Assembly: GCF_021502655.1 (NCBI RefSeq)
Contig: NZ_JAKFFT010000004.1
Coordinates: 124,001 to 188,000, forward strand
From: Dyadobacter sp. CY347
GTDB taxonomy: Bacteria; Bacteroidota; Bacteroidia; Cytophagales; Spirosomataceae
Length of the DNA stretch: 64,000 nt
Reading direction: 5' to 3'
Shown: positions 9,110 through 17,594 of the stretch, one piece after another
How positions within the stretch are numbered: the first letter of the stretch is position 1
How the letters are laid out: each line of letters opens with the position of its first letter
The notes under the pieces: generated by a model
Told to the model about the DNA's origin: nothing
The model's database searches: none
Seen by the model: the letters and a program-made list of their open reading frames with translations, nothing else
Program-made: the position numbers and the translations under genes

Positions 9110-10339
9110 ATGCCCGAGTCAGCAGAAGACCGAACCAAAAAATATCTGGACCTTGGTCACAGCGAAGCCGAAAATCATGCAAAAACCCAGCTTGAACTCT
9201 ACGAAAAGCACGTTAAGGATACTTCCAGTGCAACCAATGTTGTTTCTAACTTCTTCAAAACCAACCTGCTGGGGTTTGCCTGGCATTATCTGAAAAGTCG
9301 GTTCGGGCCGCGGCATCCTTATCAGGCTTATCCAAGAAATGGCGATACGGGTGTGTATCAGTTGAAATCATCCATTCCGTCGAGGGAAGAAATAAGCGTT
9401 GTATTGCTGTCCGATTGGGCCAGTGATACAGCGGAATCCGATGCGGTCGCGCATCTGGTTGCACGCTATGCGCCTGATTATACGATACATATGGGTGACA
9501 TTTACTTCGTAGGTGCACCGAAAGAGATTGAAGACAATTTCACCGCCCCACATGCTTCCTGGTATTACGGAGCTTCGGGAAGTCTGGCTTTATCGGGCAA
9601 TCATGAAATGTATTCGAATGGAAATGCCTTTTTCCAGCACCTGTTGCCTGCTATGTACATTCAGGAAGGGGATGTGAAAAAATCGCAACAAGCCGGGTTC
9701 TTTTGTCTCGAAAACGAACATTGGCGCATTATAGGGATCGATACGGGTTACACATCGGTCGGCAGGCCGTTTGTAGAAATCATTTCGCCTCCCGATTGCC
9801 ATTTAAAGGATGAACAAGTGGCGTGGCTCAGGGATGTGGTTCAATTGGGAAACCCGGAAGATAAAAGAGGGATTGTTTTCCTAAGCCATCATCCATACAT
9901 ATCCTCATTCAGGGAAGATTATGCAAAGCCTGGCGAGCAGATCCGGGAATTAATGGGTGATGTTGTGCGCCCGGTTGTCTGGTTCTGGGGGCATGACCAC
10001 AGGCTGGTTCTATATAACCGGGGCACCAACGGAAAAGGCCCCGAGGCTTACGGACGCTGCATTGGACATGGCGGGTTGCCTGTCGAAACGGCAATGCCTG
10101 TCGGAAAAGATCTGGAAAAAATAGGTTATTACGACCGCCGGGTGCGGAAAGTGATCAAACGACACCAGCTAGGTTATAATGGCTTTGTCAGATTGTTACT
10201 GAAAGACAATGTTGTTACAGCAGAATATCGCGACTTGGAGGATCAATGTGTATTTGAAGAATCCTGGACTACTGACATGACAAACGGCCAATTGGAATGG
10301 AAAATATTACAATCCATGCCCGAAATGGCCGTTCGTTAA
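9110..10339 (+). CDS. Calcineurin-like metallophosphoesterase
   Basis: A 409-residue protein with a complete dinuclear metal site: D102 in LSDWASDT, D130 in HMGD, N164-H165 in SGNHEMYS, the SHH motif near 263, and GHDH near 306. These are the five blocks of the calcineurin-like phosphoesterase fold. The N-terminal 90 residues are helical and not part of the catalytic domain. There is no signal peptide. The substrate cannot be told from sequence. It is divergent from the secreted DinB gene, about 94 bp away. Confidence 0.85.
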   Translation: MPESAEDRTKKYLDLGHSEAENHAKTQLELYEKHVKDTSSATNVVSNFFKTNLLGFAWHYLKSRFGPRHPYQAYPRNGDTGVYQLKSSIPSREEISVVLLSDWASDTAESDAVAHLVARYAPDYTIHMGDIYFVGAPKEIEDNFTAPHASWYYGASGSLALSGNHEMYSNGNAFFQHLLPAMYIQEGDVKKSQQAGFFCLENEHWRIIGIDTGYTSVGRPFVEIISPPDCHLKDEQVAWLRDVVQLGNPEDKRGIVFLSHHPYISSFREDYAKPGEQIRELMGDVVRPVVWFWGHDHRLVLYNRGTNGKGPEAYGRCIGHGGLPVETAMPVGKDLEKIGYYDRRVRKVIKRHQLGYNGFVRLLLKDNVVTAEYRDLEDQCVFEESWTTDMTNGQLEWKILQSMPEMAVR

Positions 10340-10369
10340 AACTTATAAGCGAGTGATCAGCTCAAAATA

Positions 10370-10561
10370 TCAGTGGTGATCATCACCGTGGTGGCTGTTG
10401 TCTCTGTAAAATGCTGCGAAAGTCACAACCAATCCGATTGTTCCCAAGATAAAGGTAAACAGATCTGCAAGTACAGCCAGCACAAGGAACAGAATGATAA
10501 ATGCTGCGATGTAAACTCCGCTTGAAAGTGAACTGGATTCGTTATGTGTTGTATCGGACAT
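10370..10561 (-). CDS. Small two-segment membrane protein
   Basis: A 63-residue protein with a polar, Ser-rich N-terminus, two adjacent hydrophobic segments (about 17-36 and 38-50) and a His/Asp-rich tail (HHGDDHH) that might bind metal. The initiating ATG at 10559-10561 and normal codon use support a real gene. The function is not recognised. Confidence 0.65.
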   Translation of the reverse strand: MSDTTHNESSSLSSGVYIAAFIILFLVLAVLADLFTFILGTIGLVVTFAAFYRDNSHHGDDHH

Positions 10562-10718
10562 GGTCGGATGTATAAAATCTTAATGCGTTTATTTCTGCGA
10601 AAATAACAAATCCGTGCCAAGTTGTTGGCAAGATTTCAGATTTTTTGATTTGTTTTAATTAAATAATTGGGCTGCCTGACTGGGTTTTTGTCCACCATTG
10701 CTTTTTAAATTTAACAAA

Positions 10719-12179
10719 ATGCCCTACATCATAGGTTGTGATATTGGTACGACTAATGTAAAATGCGTTGCTTTCAACTCGGTGAAAGGCAACATTTTAG
10801 CCTCACACAGTGAAAGTTATGAAATGTACCATCCACACCCGGATTGGAGCGAGCAGAACCCGGATGAGATTTATGATGCCGCTTGCAAAACTATCAAAAC
10901 CGTAGTAAAAGCTTGCGCAGGACGGCATAAGTTGCTGGGAATCAGTTTCAGTGCGGCTATGCATGGCGTGCTGGCTTTGGACAAAGATGGAAAGCAGCTT
11001 ACGCAACTCATCATTTGGGCTGATAACCGCAGCTCGGACATTGCACTTAAACTACGGACTTCCAGAGTTGGGAAAAAAATCTATTACAACAACGGAACGC
11101 CTGTTCATGCCATGACACCGGTTTGCAAATTGCTCTGGCTAAGGAAACATGAGCCGCAAATTTATAAACGGACAGACCGGTTTGTCGGCATCAAAGAATA
11201 CATCATTTATCGGCTGACAGGCAAATTCGTCATTGATTATTCTGTCGCGTCTGCAACAGGGATGTTCAATATCAGAGAATTGCAATGGGACGCTTACACA
11301 CTCAAAAAGCTGGGTTTGACGGCTGAGAAATTATCGACCGCAGTTTCTCCGTATCACATTGAAGAAACGCCCGCGAAAAACGATGCGGGTTTACCCGAAG
11401 GAACAGCCTTGATCATGGGCGCCAGCGATGGCTGCCTGGCGAATTTAGGGAGCGGAGCGGTTCAGACCGGCTCTATGGCTGTTACCATCGGCACCAGCGC
11501 CGCGGTAAGGATTTGTTTTGATAAACCTTACTCAGATCCCCAGATGCAAACGTTCTGCTATGTGCTGGACGAGCATACATTCATCATAGGAGGCCCTTCC
11601 AACAACGGGGCAGTTATTTTTGAATGGTTAATGAATACATTTTTTCCAAAAGAAGAATTTGACACGGTTTTTGAAGAAGCTGATAAAATAGAAGCAGGCT
11701 CGAACGGGCTGCTTTTCTATCCGTATCTGCTCGGAGAGCGTGCACCACTTTGGAGTTCTACCGTTCGTGGTGGGTTTACCGGGCTTGACATTCAACACAC
11801 GCGGGCACATTTTGCGAGAGCGGTCATGGAAGGCATTCTGTTAAATCTGTTCGGAATTGGTAAAATTCTGATGGAAATGCAGCAGGTCAATATGATCTAT
11901 GCCAACGGCGGTTTCGCGCGCAGCCCGATCTGGGTGCAGATGCTTTCAGATGTTTTTGGGAAAGAAGTAAAATTAAATGAAACGGTTGAAACCGGAGCAG
12001 TGGGCGCTGCTATGATGGGATTGAAGGCACTCGGAATTTTTGAACATTATGCAGATATGAAGGCTTTTACAACGGTTGGTCAGGAGTTTGATCCCAATGC
12101 AAAAGTGCATAAATCCTATGATGCGCTGAGTGATAAATTCGTGAAGGGAGCACGGTTAATGCTGGCCCATGCCGTCTGA
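10719..12179 (+). CDS. FGGY-family carbohydrate kinase, probably gluconokinase
   Basis: A 486-residue sugar kinase with the two actin-like lobes of the FGGY family. The phosphate-binding loop is at the N-terminus (GCDIGTTNVKCV), the sugar-site segment is SAAMHGVLALD (about 75-85), and the second nucleotide motifs are IGTSAAVR and YANGGFARSPIW. The SxAMHxVLALD segment and overall layout are closest to FGGY gluconokinases, but xylulokinase cannot be excluded without alignment. A TTG-initiated frame begins at 10698; the ATG at 10719 (MPYIIGCD) fits the family N-terminus. No gluconate transporter or 6-phosphogluconate dehydrogenase lies nearby. Confidence 0.82.
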   Translation: MPYIIGCDIGTTNVKCVAFNSVKGNILASHSESYEMYHPHPDWSEQNPDEIYDAACKTIKTVVKACAGRHKLLGISFSAAMHGVLALDKDGKQLTQLIIWADNRSSDIALKLRTSRVGKKIYYNNGTPVHAMTPVCKLLWLRKHEPQIYKRTDRFVGIKEYIIYRLTGKFVIDYSVASATGMFNIRELQWDAYTLKKLGLTAEKLSTAVSPYHIEETPAKNDAGLPEGTALIMGASDGCLANLGSGAVQTGSMAVTIGTSAAVRICFDKPYSDPQMQTFCYVLDEHTFIIGGPSNNGAVIFEWLMNTFFPKEEFDTVFEEADKIEAGSNGLLFYPYLLGERAPLWSSTVRGGFTGLDIQHTRAHFARAVMEGILLNLFGIGKILMEMQQVNMIYANGGFARSPIWVQMLSDVFGKEVKLNETVETGAVGAAMMGLKALGIFEHYADMKAFTTVGQEFDPNAKVHKSYDALSDKFVKGARLMLAHAV

Positions 12180-12188
12180 AAATAAAAA

Positions 12189-12218
12189 GGGCATTCAGCA
12201 AATAATCGCTGAATGCCC
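12189..12218. terminator. Terminator between the FGGY kinase and the TonB receptor
   Basis: GGGCATTCAGC (12189-12199) and GCTGAATGCCC (12208-12218) form an 11-bp perfect stem with an 8-nt loop. It lies between convergent genes. The minus-strand side runs into TTTTT (12188-12184). Confidence 0.85.
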
Positions 12219-12241
12219 AAAGAATGTTGCACGAAAGATTG

Positions 12242-14620
12242 TCAGAACTTATAAGTTAATCCCAAACGATAGTTTCTTGGCGCTTCCGACTGCGTGTAAT
12301 ATGCATTCAAATAGCTGTAATAACTTCCGCTGTACAGATATTCATCCAGAACATTGAACACGTTGAGTGTAAGCCTGATCTTATCCTTCTCCCAGAAGAG
12401 TCCGCCGTCCAGCTTGAAATAATTCGGTAAGTTTTGCTCGTTGTTGGTTGTGCTCCAGTTGGACGTAGCGCGGTCGATCAGGTAAGTAAATCCACCCGAA
12501 AGTCCTACGCCTTTCAAAGCGCCTTGCTGGATTTTGTAGCTAAGCCAGCTATTCACATTATGCTTGGCAAATCCCGGGATAATGTCCCCAACTTTAATTG
12601 TCTGAACGCCCTCAGTCACTTTTGTTACTTCGGAGTTCGTGTAAGCGTAGTTTGCAGTCAGGTTGAGTCCTTTTGCAATGGTCCCACGAATGTCAAATTC
12701 AACTCCCTGCGCACGCTTTTGACCTAAAACAACACTAAGGCCGGCATTTGGAGGGCTCAATGGATCTGCCGTCACTTCATTATTTTTTACAATGCGGTAA
12801 ACCGATAATGTTGTATTCCAGCGACCTTCTGCCCATTCTCTTTTCAGACCAAGCTCGCGGTTGCTTCCGGTAATTGGTTTGGCCGCTTTGCCATCACGCA
12901 ATTTTCCGGATTGTGGCAAAAATGCTTCGTCATACAAGGCGTAAACCGAGGTATTTTTGTCCACTGAAATGCTTAATCCAACTCTGGGCGTAAAATGGCT
13001 CGCCTTATCGGGAGATCCGCCCCAGGCAGACTGGCTCACATGCGTGTAACGCCCGGCCAATGTCAGCCTGATCTTGTTATCAATAAAGCCTAGTTCGTCC
13101 TGCAAATACAACCCGGTGTATTTCTGATCCATTGTTCCACCGCCGATGACAGCTCTGGCTTCGAGGTTAAGCGTGCGGTCCCACACCGGATATCCGTTAT
13201 TGGGTGTTCCGTAAGATGGGTTGCGCGGGTTAAACAAGCCGCCGAGCGTATCCAATGGGTGTGATTGTGCCCAGTCCGCAAAGTAATTTTTTGTACCAAT
13301 GTCGATACCACCCAAAATCCTGTGCTGCACGCCGCCAGTTGTTACCGAACCATTGACAAACGCCTGAGCAAGTGTCATTTCACTTTTTGCATCCCAGATC
13401 CCCACACCGCGAACGAGTCGCGCATCCGCGCTCACCGAGTCGGGCCACATGCTGGAACCTGTTTGCTGATAATTAAAGTAAGCAACTTGCGCAGTAACTT
13501 TCCAATCGCTGTTAATCTGGTGTTGCAGGTTTACATACATGCTCTGATCTTTAATTTTCGTAGGGTCCAGACCAGGAGGCATTGCTGTAAAATTTCTTGG
13601 CAATGTTGCATAACCATCGGTTGTAAACACATAATAGGAGCCTACATCCGACATTTTTGCGTACTGCATGTTGTATTCTGCCGTCAGTTTTGTCTTGTCG
13701 TCAATCTGGTAAGAGATCACCGGCGCAATGCTGTAACGGTTGTTGTATTCGTAAGGGCGGTGCGAGTTTTTATTTTGGCCTGCTACATTTAGGCGGTAAA
13801 GCAGCTTGCCGCTTTTATCCAGTTTTCCGTCCAGGTCCAATGTTGCGCGGTAAAAATCGAAGCTGCCCATTGTCAGCGAGACTTCTCCTTTGGTTTCACC
13901 CGTAGGTTTTTTGGTAACCACATTATAAAGACCACTTGGATCACCGTTTGCGAGCATAAAACCGGCTGGGCCTTTTACAAATTCAATGTGGTCCACAAAG
14001 CTCATATCCTCCGTAAGCGGGCCCCAGAACGAACTCACAACATTAAACCCATTGCGAAAAGCCTGGATTTGCGAGCCGCGCATGGTGATGTTGGCATACA
14101 TATCGCCCCAGTGTTCCAGACGGGTCGCGCCGCTCACATTACGGATCAAGCCGTCGCTCATGCTGATGATTTGTTGATCAGCCAGGACTTTGGAAGTTAC
14201 AACCTGCACATTTTGAGGTGTTTCCAAAATAGGAGTAAGCAATTTCAAACTCGAAGAAACCTGATCGGATTTGTAAGGGTTTCCACCTTTTACAATCACT
14301 TCCGAAAGTTGGTTAGCACTTTCCGAAAGCGTGAATGTAACATTGGCCGTTTCTCCGGCAACCACGTCTACTGATTTTTCCTGCGTTTCCAGTCCTACGA
14401 AGCTCACAAGAAGGGTGTAAGTGCCTGGTTTCACTCTTTCAATCACAAATTTTCCTTGTGCATCGGAAACGGAGCCTTTGGAGCTTCCCTTAATGCCGAC
14501 CGAAACCTGTTCTGCGGCCTGGCCGTCTGAGCTGAGTATCTGGCCTGTAATTCTGCCATTCTGTGCAAACGCAGCGGTGGCAGCAAGCATGAACAGGATA
14601 AAAGCGTAAAATTTTTGCAT
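12242..14620 (-). CDS. TonB-dependent siderophore-type outer membrane receptor
   Basis: A 792-residue outer membrane receptor. It has a signal peptide (1-20, ending AAFAQ), a carboxypeptidase-like regulatory domain (about 20-100), a plug with the expected RNVSGATRLEHWGDMY segment, and a 22-strand barrel ending in RLGLTYKF with a terminal Phe. The barrel region resembles FhuE/FpvA-type ferric siderophore receptors. The frame is open further upstream, but the ATG at 14618-14620 begins the signal peptide. No siderophore synthesis, Fur box or anti-sigma gene could be identified around it. It is separated from the upstream dehydrogenase/cytochrome pair by a terminator. Confidence 0.88.
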   Translation of the reverse strand: MQKFYAFILFMLAATAAFAQNGRITGQILSSDGQAAEQVSVGIKGSSKGSVSDAQGKFVIERVKPGTYTLLVSFVGLETQEKSVDVVAGETANVTFTLSESANQLSEVIVKGGNPYKSDQVSSSLKLLTPILETPQNVQVVTSKVLADQQIISMSDGLIRNVSGATRLEHWGDMYANITMRGSQIQAFRNGFNVVSSFWGPLTEDMSFVDHIEFVKGPAGFMLANGDPSGLYNVVTKKPTGETKGEVSLTMGSFDFYRATLDLDGKLDKSGKLLYRLNVAGQNKNSHRPYEYNNRYSIAPVISYQIDDKTKLTAEYNMQYAKMSDVGSYYVFTTDGYATLPRNFTAMPPGLDPTKIKDQSMYVNLQHQINSDWKVTAQVAYFNYQQTGSSMWPDSVSADARLVRGVGIWDAKSEMTLAQAFVNGSVTTGGVQHRILGGIDIGTKNYFADWAQSHPLDTLGGLFNPRNPSYGTPNNGYPVWDRTLNLEARAVIGGGTMDQKYTGLYLQDELGFIDNKIRLTLAGRYTHVSQSAWGGSPDKASHFTPRVGLSISVDKNTSVYALYDEAFLPQSGKLRDGKAAKPITGSNRELGLKREWAEGRWNTTLSVYRIVKNNEVTADPLSPPNAGLSVVLGQKRAQGVEFDIRGTIAKGLNLTANYAYTNSEVTKVTEGVQTIKVGDIIPGFAKHNVNSWLSYKIQQGALKGVGLSGGFTYLIDRATSNWSTTNNEQNLPNYFKLDGGLFWEKDKIRLTLNVFNVLDEYLYSGSYYSYLNAYYTQSEAPRNYRLGLTYKF

Positions 14621-14766
14621 TGTATTTAAAATTGGTCTAAATAGTATTTTGGGTGGCAAATATCGTACGGCAATTTTTTTGAACCAAGCGTTTATTTAGA
14701 TTTATTTAAAATAGTAATGCTGGTTGCCATGTCACAGGCATTCGGATTTATATAAAAACAAAAAAA

Positions 14767-14791
14767 ACAGGATCGTTTATGGCGATCCTGT
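14767..14791 (-). terminator. Terminator of the PQQ dehydrogenase-cytochrome c operon
   Basis: ACAGGATCG and CGATCCTGT pair over 9 bp with a 7-nt loop. On the minus strand the stem runs into eight T (14766 downward), right after the cytochrome c stop codon. Confidence 0.88.
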
Positions 14792-14814
14792 TCTATATCA
14801 AGCTTTTGGTCAAC

Positions 14815-15222
14815 TTATTTCTTCTCCTTGATTTCGTCAACCATTTTCTCCGTAATCATTTTCTTTTCGGACGAATTGCCCCAGGTGTTCATAATGTAGT
14901 TTGTAACATCGGCAATTTCATCATTGCCTATCCCCGGGTTTGGCATCATGTTGTCATAATCAACGCCATTCACTTTTATCTTGCCTATAAGACCATATTT
15001 GATCGCCTTGATCGCAAGTTCCGGCGTTTTCATCAGATAATCCGATTTTGCCAATGGCGGAAACGTAGCCGTTACGCCTTCGCCAGTGCCCATGTGGCAG
15101 CTTATGCAGTTTTCGGAATACACCATTTTGCCCCGCTCCATGCTTTTGGCAAGCTCATCGTCCTGCGGTAACATGGCCGAGCAGAATACAGCGACCGTTA
15201 GTAATGCGAAAATACTTTTCAT
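14815..15222 (-). CDS. Periplasmic monoheme cytochrome c
   Basis: A 135-residue exported cytochrome. The signal peptide covers about 1-17, the heme-binding motif CISCH is at 39-43, and a likely axial Met lies in DNMMPNPGIG. The start codon overlaps the stop codon of the upstream PQQ-dependent dehydrogenase in the sequence TAATG (15224-15220), which implies translational coupling. The pairing suggests that this cytochrome takes electrons from the dehydrogenase and passes them to the respiratory chain. A longer frame reaching 15291 lies inside the upstream gene and has no signal peptide at its start, so it was not used. Confidence 0.88.
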   Translation of the reverse strand: MKSIFALLTVAVFCSAMLPQDDELAKSMERGKMVYSENCISCHMGTGEGVTATFPPLAKSDYLMKTPELAIKAIKYGLIGKIKVNGVDYDNMMPNPGIGNDEIADVTNYIMNTWGNSSEKKMITEKMVDEIKEKK

Positions 15223-16388
15223 TACGATTTTGGGCTGATGCGGACTACTTTTCCTGAATTTTCGAGCACCACGTAAATGTTGCCGTCCCACGCCTGGCGC
15301 ACATCCCGCACACGACCGATCTTATCAAAAATAATTTCGCGGCTGATCACTTTATTTCCTTTAACCACCAAATGCTGCAGATACATGAATTTGAGCGAGC
15401 CAACCAGCAAATCGCCATTCCAATCCTTGAATTTATCACTCGTAACGAATGTCATTCCGCAAGGCGCGATGGACGGTTTCCAGTAAACAACCGGCTGTTC
15501 CAAACCTGCACGTGCAGTATCTTTTGAAATAATGCTGTTGTCATAATCGATCCCGAAAGTGATCAGCGGCCAGCCGTAATTTTTTCCTTTTTCAATGATA
15601 TTAAGCTCGTCGCCCCCTTGTGGACCATGTTCATGCTCCCAGATTACGCCCGTGGTCGGGTGGATAACCATTCCCTGCGGATTGCGGTGGCCGTAAGTCC
15701 AGATCTCCGGTCTCGCGCCAGCCGTTTTTACGAACGGATTATCATTCGGAACTTTGCCGTCTTCATGCAAACGGATCACTTTGCCCTGATCTTTTCCAAG
15801 ATCCTGCGCATTTTGTTTCTGTCCGCGCTCGCCCAGGGAAAGGAAAACGTAACCTTTTTTATCAAACACAATGCGTCCGCCGTAATGCGGGCTTCCCTTC
15901 ACATTCGGAATGGCTTTGAACAATGGCTGAATGTCAGTTAATGCATGGTCTTTCAATTTTGCACGCATCAAGGCTGTGTTGGCGCCGCCATCTTCCCCTT
16001 CTTCGCCCGCTGCTTTCGGGGATGAATAGCTAATGTAAATCCAGCCGTTGGTTTTGTAATCCGGATGCAATGCAACATCCAGCAAGCCGCCTTGTCCTTT
16101 GTAGAAGACTTCGGGAACGCCCGTAATTTCTTGTGGATCAAGTTTTCCGCCTGTTACCAGCCGCAGTTTTCCGCCGCGCTCGGTAACCAGCATATCGCCA
16201 TTTGGTAATAATGCAGAAGCCCATGGCATGGTAAGCCCTGAGGCAACCGTGTCCACTTTCAGGTTTGCTTCTGAGAGTTTGCCGGGTTCAAGACCGCTGT
16301 TACTCATTAATCCGATAGAGGCGGTAAGCAATAAACCTCCCAATGCGACGGGAAGATATTTTTTAAGGAAAGGAATGTTTTTGTTCAT
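15222..16388 (-). CDS. PQQ-dependent sugar dehydrogenase (soluble aldose/sorbosone dehydrogenase family)
   Basis: A 388-residue secreted six-bladed beta-propeller quinoprotein. After an N-terminal hydrophobic export segment (about 10-30) come the family hallmarks: LTMPWASALLPNGDMLVTER (about 52-71), GGRIVFDKKGYVFLSLGERG, TYGHRNPQGMVIHP and WEHEHGPQGGDELN, where PQQ, calcium and catalytic His residues are found in characterised members. It should oxidise an aldose in the periplasm using PQQ, with the coupled cytochrome c as electron acceptor. No PQQ synthesis genes are in the window, so the cofactor must be made elsewhere or taken up. Confidence 0.88.
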   Translation of the reverse strand: MNKNIPFLKKYLPVALGGLLLTASIGLMSNSGLEPGKLSEANLKVDTVASGLTMPWASALLPNGDMLVTERGGKLRLVTGGKLDPQEITGVPEVFYKGQGGLLDVALHPDYKTNGWIYISYSSPKAAGEEGEDGGANTALMRAKLKDHALTDIQPLFKAIPNVKGSPHYGGRIVFDKKGYVFLSLGERGQKQNAQDLGKDQGKVIRLHEDGKVPNDNPFVKTAGARPEIWTYGHRNPQGMVIHPTTGVIWEHEHGPQGGDELNIIEKGKNYGWPLITFGIDYDNSIISKDTARAGLEQPVVYWKPSIAPCGMTFVTSDKFKDWNGDLLVGSLKFMYLQHLVVKGNKVISREIIFDKIGRVRDVRQAWDGNIYVVLENSGKVVRISPKS

Positions 16389-16438
16389 AAAGTTGGATAA
16401 AATATGCCTGATTTAATTCGTGGTGAACCTGTCAAAGA

Positions 16439-16465
16439 TAACAAAAAGAAAGGCCTTGCGGCCTT
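16439..16465 (-). terminator. Terminator of the aldo/keto reductase gene
   Basis: AAGGCC (16450-16455) pairs with GGCCTT (16460-16465) over a TTGC loop. The minus-strand transcript continues into TTCTTTTTGTT. Confidence 0.75.
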
Positions 16466-16471
16466 CCCTGA

Positions 16472-17467
16472 TTATTTAACTAATTGGAGCTTATCCAATT
16501 CCGCCGTGATCGTGTTGATTTCTTCTGCACTCAGCAAAATATCGATGGCTGCTGCGTTTTGTAGTGCCTGGGTTGCGTCCCGCGCACCCACCAGCGCAAT
16601 GCTGATGCCCGGCTGCTCTACCGTCCACCGCAGTACAAGCTGGCCAAGTGTTGCATTTTTAGTGTCTGCAATAGGCTTGATCTTATCCAGAAATGCATTA
16701 ACCCTTTCCAGGTTTTCATCTTTATAAAAATGAATGGAAGCCCGGTGATCGTCCGCAGCGAATTTGTGGCCCGGCTTCATCTTTCCAGTCAGTAATCCAC
16801 GTTCCAACGGGCTGTATGCCAATATGGATTTGTTGTTTTCAATGCAGTAAGGCACCAATTCTTTCTCAATTTCACGCTTCACCATGCTGTAAGGAACCTG
16901 GTCCGAAACGAGATCAATGTACTGCGCTGCTTCGCGCATCAGGTCTGCATCATAATTACAAACGCCTGCGTGCCGAACTTTCCCTTGCTGTATGAGCTGC
17001 GAAACGGCTTCCATTGTTTCCTCGATCGGAGTGGTCTTATCGTGCCAGTGAATCTGATAAAGGTCAATGTAATCCGTTCCGAGGCGTTTGAGGCTGTCTT
17101 CACATTCCTTGATAATGCTGTCTTTGGCTGCGTATTTATAAATGTCAATGTCCTCGCCTGCATTGTTTTTGCTGTGCATGGCCAGATCTCCTTTTGCAAG
17201 ATCCCAGCGCATGCCATATTTGGTCAGGACTTGAACTTTATCCCGCGGCAGATCTTTGATTGCTTCCCCAACGATTTCCTCACTTAATCCCTGTCCGTAA
17301 ACCGGCGCAGTGTCTATCGAAGTAACTCCGGCATGATATGAAGCCTGGATGGCCTTAACAGCCTCGCTTCGCTCTGTTCCGCCCCACATCCAGCCGCCTG
17401 CTGCCCAGGCGCCAAAAGTGATCACCGAAACTTCCAGGTCAGAGTTTCCTAGTTTCCTGTATTGCAT
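16472..17467 (-). CDS. Aldo/keto reductase
   Basis: A 331-residue NAD(P)H-dependent (beta/alpha)8-barrel oxidoreductase. The catalytic tetrad is visible as Asp52 and Tyr57 in DTAPVYGQG, Lys83 in VLTKYG and His140 in LYQIHWHD. The N-terminus (MQYRKLGNSDLEVSVITFG) is standard for the family. It should reduce aldehydes or ketones in the cytoplasm; the substrate is not predictable. It follows the GH92 gene on the same strand after a 127-bp gap holding a long inverted repeat, so co-transcription is possible but not shown. Confidence 0.9.
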   Translation of the reverse strand: MQYRKLGNSDLEVSVITFGAWAAGGWMWGGTERSEAVKAIQASYHAGVTSIDTAPVYGQGLSEEIVGEAIKDLPRDKVQVLTKYGMRWDLAKGDLAMHSKNNAGEDIDIYKYAAKDSIIKECEDSLKRLGTDYIDLYQIHWHDKTTPIEETMEAVSQLIQQGKVRHAGVCNYDADLMREAAQYIDLVSDQVPYSMVKREIEKELVPYCIENNKSILAYSPLERGLLTGKMKPGHKFAADDHRASIHFYKDENLERVNAFLDKIKPIADTKNATLGQLVLRWTVEQPGISIALVGARDATQALQNAAAIDILLSAEEINTITAELDKLQLVK

Positions 17468-17506
17468 TGTGAATTGATTTAGTTTTTTTGGTTTATCTCA
17501 AATAAC

Positions 17507-17546
17507 TATTCCACTTCCCGGTTTGCCAGACCTAAAAAGTGGAATA
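17507..17546. repeat. Inverted repeat upstream of the aldo/keto reductase gene
   Basis: TATTCCACTT (17507-17516) and AAGTGGAATA (17537-17546) are perfect 10-bp arms. The 20-nt spacer can itself fold (GGTTT with AGACC). There is no T tract on either side, so it is not an ordinary terminator. Confidence 0.6.
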
Positions 17547-17594
17547 ATTTGGAATTGCCCTGGCCCATTGCCAGTTTTAATAAGAAAACGACTT

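Noticed and set aside
12169..12357. 62-codon plus-strand frame after the FGGY kinase
   Set aside because: It overlaps the kinase end, the terminator hairpin and the end of the TonB receptor gene.
13265..13792. 175-codon plus-strand frame within the siderophore receptor gene
   Set aside because: It is antisense to a strongly supported TonB receptor and has a Cys/His-rich composition typical of shadow frames.
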